Assembly: GCA_002505495.1 (NCBI GenBank)
Contig: DAVI01000032.1
Coordinates: forward strand, 1-7,524
Length of the DNA stretch: 7,524 bases
Reading direction: 5' to 3'
Source of the DNA: Euryarchaeota archaeon UBA59
Lineage (GTDB): Archaea; Thermoplasmatota; Poseidoniia; Poseidoniales; Thalassarchaeaceae
Shown here piece after piece: positions 1 through 5,353 of the stretch; within the stretch, counting starts at the first letter, position 1, and every line of letters starts with the position of its first letter. A program made the position numbers and the translations under genes. A model generated the notes under the pieces. That model was not told the DNA's origin. It saw nothing but the letters and a program-made list of their open reading frames with translations, and searched no databases.

Positions 1-1179
1 GTTCTAACCTTCATCGCGGGAGTCATCATATTCGGTCTTTGGAGCGCTTGGAATGCAGGTTCTGCGGCGGCCGGAATCCTCGTCATATGCGGTTCCATCA
101 GTCTTGTTCTGATAGGAATCTCACGCTGGCGAGCGAGCGCCAATGACCTCACGCTCCCGGATGTGCTCGGACTCGAGACTCCGTTCGCTGCAACGATGCT
201 CGGCCTCACCCTACTCCACACGGTCGGTCGGCTCGCACCCGGCTCAACACTTGGAGACCAACTCGACTTCGCCGTACTCTGCGTCATGCTCGTGGTGCTC
301 GGAGGAATCTCTCTCGTCGGGCGCAAGGACCTGGTCCACAGGATTCCCTCTGTGATCGAGTGGCTAATCGCTTGTCTGGTGATTGCTCGCTTTTCCGGTG
401 CCATACTTGCCGGCTCGATGCCGTTGCCCGTTCTCACAGACCCGTTCACCCTACCTCGGGGCGCCTCGACCCTGACCTACGTCATCCCCTGGATGGTTGT
501 TGAGGGAGTCATCTTTGCCGCTGTTCTTGGCTGGGACTGGATTGAGGGAGTGCGCCGAAAGAACTCGCTTCCCGACTTCCACGGGGCGGCTGGCCGAGGC
601 GGTTGGGTGCTCGTCATCACGATGCTGTCTTTCGGGCCAGCAGCGTTGGTGGCCATCGTTCTCGGGCTGCGCCGGGCCTATCAGTGGAGACAGCCGGCGG
701 CGGTCTCAATCGACTTCTTCGCTATCGTCGTGGCATGGCTCGCATTCTCGAGTTGGATAGACGGACTCCTCTACTATCTGCCACATGTGATGGTGGCACT
801 CGGTCTCATCGCCCTGCTGGCAATGGCTGCCTCGGTGCCGATGCGGGCACCTCGCTGGACCAGCGCTTGGGCTTGGGATGCACACGGCCTTCTCTTCCTC
901 GGTGTTCTGCTGTTGTACGGCTACATCTCGCCACTGCTTGTGGTTTCCATGTTTGCACTATCACTCACCGTTTGGGTCGCCGGCATTCTGCAGTTGCGGC
1001 GCTCTCTCAGGTTCTGGGGTGCGGCTGACTTGGTGGTCGGTCTGGTCTGTGCCGCACTCGCTGCAAGAGGGGTGCTCGACTCGACGACACTCCTGCTGAT
1101 TCTCATCGCTCTCGGAATCGAACTCGGAATCATCACCTGGCTCGGCCAGAAGCACGAAGGGCAGATGGCGGTGGACTGA
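1..1179 (+). CDS. polytopic membrane protein of unknown function (5' end outside window)
   Basis: The reading frame is open from base 1 to a TGA at 1177-1179, giving at least 392 residues. A GTG at 163 could be read as a start, but the frame upstream of it encodes two further hydrophobic segments (VLTFIAGVIIFGLW and GILVICGSISLVLIGI), so the gene almost certainly begins left of the window. The visible part has roughly 12 hydrophobic stretches long enough to cross a membrane, joined by short loops with few charges. Positively charged loops such as GLRRAYQWR and LQLRRSLR suggest cytoplasmic sides. The C-terminus is a short charged tail (GQKHEGQMAVD). I see no transporter, enzyme or glycosyltransferase motif and cannot assign a family. 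It could be an integral membrane component of unknown role or a very divergent transporter. It is followed by T-runs and a new gene, so it probably ends its transcription unit. Confidence 0.8.
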   Translation, partial: VLTFIAGVIIFGLWSAWNAGSAAAGILVICGSISLVLIGISRWRASANDLTLPDVLGLETPFAATMLGLTLLHTVGRLAPGSTLGDQLDFAVLCVMLVVLGGISLVGRKDLVHRIPSVIEWLIACLVIARFSGAILAGSMPLPVLTDPFTLPRGASTLTYVIPWMVVEGVIFAAVLGWDWIEGVRRKNSLPDFHGAAGRGGWVLVITMLSFGPAALVAIVLGLRRAYQWRQPAAVSIDFFAIVVAWLAFSSWIDGLLYYLPHVMVALGLIALLAMAASVPMRAPRWTSAWAWDAHGLLFLGVLLLYGYISPLLVVSMFALSLTVWVAGILQLRRSLRFWGAADLVVGLVCAALAARGVLDSTTLLLILIALGIELGIITWLGQKHEGQMAVD

Positions 1180-1196
1180 GAACAGCCGTGTTGTGA

Positions 1197-1205
1197 CTAA
1201 AAAAG
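1197..1205 (+). promoter_or_regulatory. possible TATA-like promoter element for the FKBP-like gene
   Basis: CTAAAAAAG is the most AT-rich patch in the 109-base gap and could serve as an archaeal TATA box. Transcription would then start roughly 25 bases downstream, near 1225-1230, giving a leader of about 60 bases that begins at the hairpin 1224-1240. The match to a TATA consensus is poor and no transcription start is known. Confidence 0.22.
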
Positions 1206-1208
1206 TGG

Positions 1209-1224
1209 TTTTGAGGCCATTTTT
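1209..1224 (+). terminator. possible archaeal T-run terminator after the membrane protein gene
   Basis: Two T-runs, TTTT at 1209-1212 and TTTTT at 1220-1224, lie 30 to 45 bases past the stop codon of the membrane protein gene. Archaeal termination commonly occurs at such T tracts without an obligatory hairpin. This is a weak assignment made on composition and position only. Confidence 0.3.
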
Positions 1225-1240
1225 CTCTCATTGGGAGAGA
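1224..1240 (+). promoter_or_regulatory. perfect 6-bp hairpin in the leader or terminator of the 1180-1288 gap
   Basis: TCTCTC at 1224-1229 is exactly complementary to GAGAGA at 1235-1240, with the 5-base loop ATTGG. It directly follows a T5 run. It could be part of a terminator for the upstream gene or the 5' end of the leader of the gene at 1289. Nothing in the sequence decides between these. Confidence 0.35.
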
Positions 1241-1279
1241 TGACAGCCAAGCCCAATCTTGATTTGAGGCGGCGACTAG

Positions 1280-1286
1280 GGAGGAG
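1280..1286 (+). promoter_or_regulatory. strong Shine-Dalgarno sequence that fixes the GTG start at 1289
   Basis: GGAGGAG matches the complement of the archaeal 16S rRNA 3' end (AGGAGGTGAT), and the GGAGG core ends 4 bases before GTG 1289. No other start codon nearby has comparable support; the next in-frame ATG, at codon 22, would cut into the residues just before the membrane segment. Confidence 0.7.
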
Positions 1287-1288
1287 AT

Positions 1289-2248
1289 GTGAGCGGACCT
1301 TGGATTAGCGACGAGCCTGAGGACCCACCGATTCCACTCGGCCTCAATGAGATGACGATTCCACGCGCCGCCATCCTCGCCTCACTCGGCACGATCGCCA
1401 TTCTCCTCCTCTCAACCATTTGGGTTGGATGGGGCGCCTATGTCTTCCTCGGACAACTCGACGGCGCCTTCTCGACAATTGACGAGAGCTCCTTGCAGGA
1501 TGACGGGCGCTGGACTTGGGAGGTGATGCTGCTGTACGACACCTGTGAGCCGCGCGAGGACGCTTGGGCGTGGCCAGAGAACCTCTCCGCACAGGACGAG
1601 CCGTTCTGGCTGCCCGGCGAACTCTCGTGCGAATGGAGGCATCAGGGTGTCAACGACAGGGCGGTAATCGCCGTCAACAACGCAGGCAACACCTCGCTCT
1701 CCCTCAAGTTGTCAGTCGAATCTGAATCTGTTAGCATCACACATCCGTCGAGTGGAATCCTCGAAGTTGAACCGGACACCTCCGAAATCTTCGCAATCCG
1801 CCTCGACTCAGCCGTCGAAGAGGAGACATTCGTCGTCAGTGTGGCTCACGCCACCGTCGAGGAGGCTGTGGTGGAGCTGGAGGTCAAACTTCTATCCGAT
1901 GTCGACAGAGACTCTCACATCGCACCTGGAAACCGCCTCAACGTCCACTATCAGGTATGGATTTACGACACGGGAGAGAATCTCGACGAGGGTGACCTTC
2001 CCGCCACCGCGGGAGAAGATCCGATGTGCGAGGCTGGCGCACCCGGCGCCTGTTACATCAAGGGCTTCCACTGGGGCCTCGTAGGCCTCGATTGCGACAT
2101 CATCGGCAACTGCATCGGGCTTGGCACCGGACCAACCCACACGGTCCTGCTTCCGCCCGAGTTGGCCTACAAGGATAGGCCGGACAGAGAGCCTGCCAAC
2201 AACCAGTGGCTACTGTTCGAACTACGGCTCACCAGCCGAATCCCCTGA
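1289..2248 (+). CDS. membrane-anchored, extracytoplasmic FKBP-like peptidyl-prolyl isomerase (divergent)
   Basis: The 319-residue protein starts at GTG 1289, chosen because GGAGGAG (1280-1286) sits just upstream at the right spacing. Residues 1-25 are a short acidic, proline-rich tail, and about 26-54 form one transmembrane segment, so the rest probably lies outside the cell. Residues about 122-202 look like a beta-sandwich linker domain (NNAGNTSLSLKL, alternating hydrophobic strands). Residues about 214-316 align by eye with FKBP domains: LNVHYQVW for VHYTGxL, YIKGFHWGLVGL for VIKGWDEGLxGM, THTVLLPPELAY for the LTIPPELAYG strand and loop, and NNQWLLFELRL for NATLVFEVEL. Likely equivalents of FKBP12 ligand-pocket residues are D233, I257, F260 (Trp in FKBP12), Y294 and F310. 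Cysteines 247, 255, 269 and 275 sit inside the domain and could form disulfides. Inferred role: folding or chaperoning of exported proteins. Isomerase activity is uncertain because some pocket residues differ. Confidence 0.72.
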   Translation: MSGPWISDEPEDPPIPLGLNEMTIPRAAILASLGTIAILLLSTIWVGWGAYVFLGQLDGAFSTIDESSLQDDGRWTWEVMLLYDTCEPREDAWAWPENLSAQDEPFWLPGELSCEWRHQGVNDRAVIAVNNAGNTSLSLKLSVESESVSITHPSSGILEVEPDTSEIFAIRLDSAVEEETFVVSVAHATVEEAVVELEVKLLSDVDRDSHIAPGNRLNVHYQVWIYDTGENLDEGDLPATAGEDPMCEAGAPGACYIKGFHWGLVGLDCDIIGNCIGLGTGPTHTVLLPPELAYKDRPDREPANNQWLLFELRLTSRIP

Positions 2249-2281
2249 GCCAAAAGGGGAAATGGGCAACCCCGTCCTCCT

Positions 2282-3592
2282 ATGCTCGAGCCTCCCATGC
2301 CGCCACCGACCACACTGCAACTTTCCGCAGACCATTTTGGCATCGCCGAAGTCGTCGCGCCACTGGTTGAGCCTTCTTTGGAAGGGGAGGGGGGATTGTC
2401 CTCCAGCGCACCTCCAATGTTGCACCAGACCCCCCAGATGAAGCGGCTGTCAACGCCTTGGGCCATCTGCCTGACGCGCGCTGAACAGCTTGCCCAGTGC
2501 AGGCTTGCCGATGGAATCGTGCTCGACCCGGCCTGTGGCTCAGGGATGCAGTTGTACGCCTATTGTGCTCGGCTTGGCCGGCCGGGACTTGGAATCGAAT
2601 TGGACTCCGATGCCGCTCTCCTCGCGGCGGCCAATGGCAAGCGAGTCTGGGACGCCCACGGCGGCGATTGGGGAGCCAAGACCCAGGTCGTACTGGGGGA
2701 TGGCACCGATGCTGCTGCTGCCCTCGCCGCGGCCGGACTTTCCGAGCGGCCTGTGGCGGTTCTCCATGTAGACCCTGCAAGGCCACAGGACGCACAGCGT
2801 CACTCACTCGATGAGATGCAACCTCCGCTATCCGAGTTGGTCGGCTCGTGGGCCGACCATCTCGCTGAGGGGCCGGTTGGCCCCGCCATCATCATCGACC
2901 TCTCACCACGACTCTCAGACGCTCAGCGCGAGGAGGTAGGCGAGATTCTGGGGGCTCGCTGGCAGGACTCGCCGATTACTTGGGAGTGGGTCTCGAAGGG
3001 ACAGGGCCGAATCGACCGGCTGACTGTCTGGTTTGGTGGGGCGGCGGATGCTCGCTCGCCGGCTCGAATGCTCCGACTGCTAACTGATGGCAGCGTCGTC
3101 CGATTCGCCGGCGAATCCATCACAGCCACTACAGACATCTCATCCACACCTCAGCCCGGACAGTGGCTGACCATCGTCGACTCGGCGCTGCTCTCATCCG
3201 GATTGCAGCAACAATGGCTGAGAAAGGCGATATCCCACCGCTCCCCAAGTCGCTGGCTCAGAACCGACGGTCGCCGACCGCTCCTCCTCACTGACATCCC
3301 ACTTCGAATGGACGACCCGAAGGTCTCGTCATTTGTCTCCACGACAGGCGAGATCATGTCACAGGCGAAACTACCGCCGAATGAAGCCGGCATCGAGTCG
3401 ATTCTCGTCTCCGCACGCTCCGCTTACCTCGCTCGACTGACGCTCCGCTGCAGCCTCTCCCCTGGACTCCAACCGATTCTCCAACAGGCGCTCGACAAGG
3501 GTCTGAAAATCCATCCGAGAGGGAAACAGGGCTTCCTGATCGACGCTGATACCCCGGATGGTCCGGGTTGGTTCATCTGTAGAGTGCCGTGA
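2282..3592 (+). CDS. class I SAM-dependent methyltransferase, THUMP-like family (start uncertain)
   Basis: Counted from ATG 2282 the product has 436 residues. The SAM-binding motif I is IVLDPACGSG (79-88), followed by the acidic ribose-binding strand GIELD (104-108) and the VVLGDGTD strand (136-143). VLHVDPARP (160-168) occupies the catalytic motif IV position. The DPAR form, a following PPLSEL (181-186), IIIDLSPRLS (203-212) and WEWVSKGQGRIDRLTVWFG (234-252) resemble bacterial methyltransferases with a C-terminal THUMP-like domain, in which DPARR, SPPL, a KLxPG strand and EWVSxxG...LWFG occur in that order. WLTIVDSALLSSGL (295-308) may match their YLYEPDPALxRAGL segment. The substrate is unknown; RNA is a guess from the family name. 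The first ~52 residues are low in structure and rich in Pro and Ser. A TTG at 2396 with GGAGG at 2386-2390 and an ATG at 2417 are alternative starts. The upstream gene ends 33 bases before ATG 2282. Confidence 0.82.
   Translation: MLEPPMPPPTTLQLSADHFGIAEVVAPLVEPSLEGEGGLSSSAPPMLHQTPQMKRLSTPWAICLTRAEQLAQCRLADGIVLDPACGSGMQLYAYCARLGRPGLGIELDSDAALLAAANGKRVWDAHGGDWGAKTQVVLGDGTDAAAALAAAGLSERPVAVLHVDPARPQDAQRHSLDEMQPPLSELVGSWADHLAEGPVGPAIIIDLSPRLSDAQREEVGEILGARWQDSPITWEWVSKGQGRIDRLTVWFGGAADARSPARMLRLLTDGSVVRFAGESITATTDISSTPQPGQWLTIVDSALLSSGLQQQWLRKAISHRSPSRWLRTDGRRPLLLTDIPLRMDDPKVSSFVSTTGEIMSQAKLPPNEAGIESILVSARSAYLARLTLRCSLSPGLQPILQQALDKGLKIHPRGKQGFLIDADTPDGPGWFICRVP
2386..2398 (+). promoter_or_regulatory. 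alternative ribosome-binding site and TTG start inside the methyltransferase frame
   Basis: GGAGG at 2386-2390 is followed after 5 bases by TTG 2396-2398, which is in frame with the methyltransferase (codon 39 of the long form). The ATG at 2282 has no Shine-Dalgarno sequence (the preceding bases are CCCCGTCCTCCT), so translation may really begin here, removing 38 Pro- and Glu-rich residues while leaving the SAM-binding core intact. A chance G-rich stretch is equally possible. Confidence 0.35.
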
Positions 3593-3708
3593 CGGGTGAT
3601 TACGAGTAGTTAGTTGGCTTGACAATTCCGTGCACCACCCGCCCGTCGGAGGACCGTAAGTCGTCGGATTGGTTGGGAGCAGCGCGACCGTCGTGGGTTT
3701 TGCAGAAT

Positions 3709-3723
3709 GACCCCTTTGGGGTC
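3709..3723 (+). repeat. perfect inverted repeat with a 3-base loop
   Basis: GACCCC (3709-3714) and GGGGTC (3718-3723) are exact complements around TTT. It lies just upstream of the TATA-like patch at 3735. It may be a DNA operator, an RNA hairpin, or a leftover of termination from the methyltransferase gene; sequence alone cannot tell. Confidence 0.4.
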
Positions 3724-3734
3724 CCATGAGGGGG

Positions 3735-3742
3735 TTCAAATA
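3735..3742 (+). promoter_or_regulatory. possible TATA-like element of the rps13 operon
   Basis: TTCAAATA is the most AT-rich octamer in the 80 bases before rps13. If it is the TATA box, transcription would start near 3762-3768, inside the hairpin series; a leader that contains all the hairpins needs an earlier start. It is preceded by a G-run rather than the usual A-containing BRE, so support is weak. Confidence 0.2.
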
Positions 3743-3751
3743 GGGGAGGCA

Positions 3752-3808
3752 GGTCGGAAGGCCGCTACGAAGTAGCCACCGGGCAACTGGTGAACTCGGG
3801 GGAACCGA
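3752..3808 (+). promoter_or_regulatory. structured leader: four consecutive hairpins before rps13
   Basis: Four short stems follow one another almost without gaps. They are GGTC/GGCC (3752-3755 with 3760-3763, loop GGAA, a GNRA tetraloop, one G-U pair), GCTAC/GTAGC (3764-3768 with 3772-3776, loop GAA), CACC/GGTG (3777-3780 with 3789-3792) and TCGG/CCGA (3796-3799 with 3805-3808, loop GGGAA). The last ends 3 bases before ATG 3812. The start codon lacks a properly spaced Shine-Dalgarno sequence; the nearest match, GGTGA at 3789-3793, is 18 bases away and partly inside stem three. This suggests a folded 5' untranslated region controlling translation, possibly by a ribosomal protein of the operon. 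The pairing is seen in the sequence; the function is inferred. Individual stems are only 4-5 bp, so chance cannot be excluded. Confidence 0.4.
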
Positions 3809-3811
3809 ATA

Positions 3812-4279
3812 ATGGCACAGAAACCAGACGCCGAATTGGGCGATGACTTCAGTTACATCCTTCGTCTTGCACAGGCAGATGTAGACGGCTTGAAGCCGAT
3901 TGGAATGGGACTGACTTCAATCAAGGGAGTTGGACAGAGGACGGCCCTCGCACTCTGCGATGTCGCCAATGTTGACGGACAGAAGTTGGGTGGACATCTC
4001 AACGACGAGGAGTTGGCTGCGCTCAACGAGGCGATTGACACCTACCCCTCACAGGTTCCGCTCTGGATGCTCAACCGTCAGCGTGACTTGACGACCGGTG
4101 ATGAAGTGCACCTCTTCTCAGTTGATGTATCGATGGTCCACAAGGAGGACATCGACCGACTCCGCGCTCACAAGAGTTACCGAGGTGTACGACACGCACT
4201 CGGGCTTAGGGTCCGTGGTCAGAGGACACGCTCGAACGGCCGCAGTGGCTTGACCCTTGGTGTCGAGAGGAAGAAGTGA
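3812..4279 (+). CDS. rps13: 30S ribosomal protein uS13 (archaeal S13)
   Basis: The 155-residue product is a typical archaeal uS13. It lies in the head of the small subunit and contacts the large subunit and P-site tRNA. The N-terminal part carries the helix-hairpin-helix segment GMGLTSIKGVGQRTALALC (31-49). The C-terminal part has the family signature YRGVRHALGLRVRGQRTRSN (123-142) and ends in the basic RNA-binding tail GRSGLTLGVERKK. The length is close to that of other archaeal S13 proteins. ATG 3812 is the only start that keeps the N-terminus before the conserved FSYILRLAQADVDG strand. It is the first gene of the rps13-rps4-rps11-rpoD cluster and follows a structured leader without a good Shine-Dalgarno sequence, which may set translation of the operon. 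Confidence 0.97.
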   Translation: MAQKPDAELGDDFSYILRLAQADVDGLKPIGMGLTSIKGVGQRTALALCDVANVDGQKLGGHLNDEELAALNEAIDTYPSQVPLWMLNRQRDLTTGDEVHLFSVDVSMVHKEDIDRLRAHKSYRGVRHALGLRVRGQRTRSNGRSGLTLGVERKK

Positions 4280-4287
4280 GGTGGTGA
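4280..4287 (+). promoter_or_regulatory. Shine-Dalgarno sequence of rps4
   Basis: GGTGGTGA lies between the rps13 stop codon and ATG 4291; the longer GAGGTG match (4278-4283) overlaps the TGA stop. The ribosome-binding site therefore overlaps the end of rps13, favouring re-initiation by terminating ribosomes. Confidence 0.6.
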
Positions 4288-4290
4288 AGT

Positions 4291-4965
4291 ATGGGACATC
4301 CAAAGTTTAGTCGTCGAGCATGGCAGGGCCCCAAGCACCCGTGGCAATCCGACCGTATCGAGGAGGAGCGAGGGCTCATCACGAACTACGGTCTTCGCAA
4401 TCACAGGGAAATCTGGAAGGCTCGCAGCAAGTTGCGCCGATGGCGGAACAACGCCATGAAGCTCATCGGCCGAGTCGATTCCTCAGCTGGTCACTACGCC
4501 CGAGAGAAGGAGGATTTGATTTCCTCACTGCAGCGCCGCGGTCTACTGCCCGAGGGGGCTACGATCGATGACGTGTTGCGCCTCACAGTGGAGCATGTAT
4601 TGGCTCGCAGACTTCAGTCGCAAGTCTACTACAAAGGTCTCGCTTCAAGCCCGAATCAGGCTCGACAACTGTTGATTCACGGCCATGTCGTGATCGGTGA
4701 GCAGGTGATGACCGTTCCTGGTTACATACTCACCCGTGAGGAAGAGGCTGGATTGCAATACAACCCCAACTCGGTTCTTGCCAACTCCGACCACGCGATG
4801 CGTCAGGAAATCGACCAGATTCGGGCTGGCGCTGAGTACGAGAGTTCAGACGATGAGGTCGCATTGGAGTCAGATTCAGAGGCCCCCACCCCCGAGCAGG
4901 TCGCCGAACTCGCAGAAGCGGTCGCTGCTGCTCCCGGCGGAGCAGAAGATGGAGGTGAGGCGTGA
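4291..4965 (+). CDS. rps4: 30S ribosomal protein uS4 (archaeal S4) with a long acidic C-terminal tail
   Basis: uS4 is a primary 16S rRNA-binding protein at the five-way junction of the 30S body, important in early assembly and decoding fidelity. The 224-residue product begins with the archaeal/eukaryotic-type GHPKFSRRAWQGPKHPW and the basic LRNHREIWKARSKLRRWR (35-52). The S4 RNA-binding domain spans about 105-165 (LARRLQSQVYYKGLASS, then ARQLLIHGHVVIGEQVMTVP). Archaeal S4 proteins are usually about 170-190 residues, so this one carries an extra ~50 residues. Residues 181-224 contain 14 Asp/Glu and no Lys or Arg, unusual for a basic ribosomal protein. The tail starts after RQEIDQIRAG and remains in frame up to a stop that overlaps rps11 by one base, so it is not a frameshift product. 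In bacteria S4 represses the equivalent alpha operon. Confidence 0.96.
   Translation: MGHPKFSRRAWQGPKHPWQSDRIEEERGLITNYGLRNHREIWKARSKLRRWRNNAMKLIGRVDSSAGHYAREKEDLISSLQRRGLLPEGATIDDVLRLTVEHVLARRLQSQVYYKGLASSPNQARQLLIHGHVVIGEQVMTVPGYILTREEEAGLQYNPNSVLANSDHAMRQEIDQIRAGAEYESSDDEVALESDSEAPTPEQVAELAEAVAAAPGGAEDGGEA
4951..4958 (+). promoter_or_regulatory. Shine-Dalgarno sequence that selects ATG 4965 for rps11
   Basis: GGAGGTGA is a perfect 8-base match to the complement of the 16S rRNA tail. It is 6 bases from ATG 4965 but only 3 from GTG 4962, so the ATG is the better start. It lies inside the last codons of rps4, coupling the two genes. Confidence 0.75.
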
Positions 4966-5348
4966 TGAGTAGAAAGTGCATCATCCACATTTACAGCTCC
5001 TACAACAATATCTTGATGAGTGCCACCGACCTGACCGGTGCTGAGACAATCGCCAAGTGCACCGGCGGTCAAGTTACCAAGAAGGGGAGCGACAAGGGTA
5101 GCCAATTTGCTGCTACCCGCGCCGCTGAGCGAATCGCTGAGGCGATTCAGGACAGAGGTTTCACCCAAGCGGTGGTTCGCTACCGAGGTCCGGGCGGCAA
5201 CAAGAGCCCGAACACCGGTCCAGGCGCCCAGCAGGCAGTGAGAAGCCTGACCCGTTCAGGTATCACTGTCCTACGAATCGAGGACTGCACGCCCCGTCCG
5301 CACGACGGAACGAAGCGCAAGGGTGGCCGAAGAGGCCGGAGAGTGTGA
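4965..5348 (+). CDS. rps11: 30S ribosomal protein uS11 (archaeal S11)
   Basis: The 127-residue product is full length for archaeal uS11, a platform protein of the small subunit near the E site and the mRNA exit. Recognisable segments are HIYSSYNNILMSATDLTGAE (8-27), the RGPGGNKS loop (74-81) and the hallmark C-terminus EDCTPRPHDGTKRKGGRRGR (106-125). ATG 4965 is preferred over GTG 4962, which would add one Met, because of the spacing to GGAGGTGA. The ATG shares one base with the rps4 stop codon (TGATG), so translation is probably coupled. The reading frame ends 5 bases before the rpoD start. Confidence 0.97.
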   Translation: MSRKCIIHIYSSYNNILMSATDLTGAETIAKCTGGQVTKKGSDKGSQFAATRAAERIAEAIQDRGFTQAVVRYRGPGGNKSPNTGPGAQQAVRSLTRSGITVLRIEDCTPRPHDGTKRKGGRRGRRV

Positions 5349-5349
5349 T
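5345..5349 (+). promoter_or_regulatory. partial Shine-Dalgarno sequence favouring ATG 5354 for rpoD
   Basis: GTGAT overlaps the rps11 stop codon, matches the 3' part of AGGAGGTGAT, and sits 4 bases before ATG 5354. A GTG at 5345 could also initiate, adding Met-Ile-Glu, with GGAG at 5338-5341 upstream. The ATG form, beginning MAKLKIKIL, looks more like other archaeal D subunits. Confidence 0.4.
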
Positions 5350-5353
5350 TGAA

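Larger units (their letters stand above)
3593..3751 (+). other. intergenic region upstream of the rps13 operon leader
   Basis: This is the first 159 bases of the 219-base gap. I find no convincing gene in it on either strand. CGGGTG (3593-3598) can pair with CACCCG (3636-3641), or GACGGG (3591-3596) with CCCGTC (3642-3647); these are mutually exclusive folds at the end of the methyltransferase transcript. GACCCC-TTT-GGGGTC (3709-3723) is a perfect 6-bp stem. There is no tRNA T-loop or 5S rRNA signature. The operon promoter is presumably here, but no clear TATA and BRE pair stands out. Confidence 0.4.

Noticed and set aside
2280..2807. 175-residue - strand open frame opposite the methyltransferase
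   Set aside because: Arg/Pro-rich composition typical of an antisense shadow of a GC-rich gene; the + strand frame has clear SAM-binding motifs.
3621..3626. TTGACA resembling a bacterial -35 box
   Set aside because: The genes are archaeal, which use TATA/BRE promoters, and no -10 element follows.
3371..3739. 122-residue - strand open frame running from the gap into the methyltransferase gene
   Set aside because: It lies mostly antisense to a clear methyltransferase gene, has no protein family resemblance and no ribosome-binding site.
3682..3755. Possible tRNA because of GGTTCAAAT at 3733-3741
   Set aside because: The bases around the T-loop-like motif do not pair as a T stem (G-runs on both sides), and no acceptor or anticodon stem fits.
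3736..3763. CAAATAGGGGAGGC and CAGGTCGGAAGG resemble pieces of RNase P RNA and SRP RNA
   Set aside because: Other conserved blocks of both RNAs are missing and the gap is too short for either; treated as chance similarity.
3707..3775. Short open frame of 22 codons (MTPLGSHEGVQIGEAGRKAATK) upstream of rps13, a possible leader peptide
   Set aside because: It has no ribosome-binding site, no recognisable regulatory codon run, and a length expected by chance.
4803..5168. 121-residue - strand open frame opposite rps4 and rps11
   Set aside because: Antisense to two unmistakable ribosomal protein genes; low-complexity Ser/Ala composition mirrors the acidic S4 tail.
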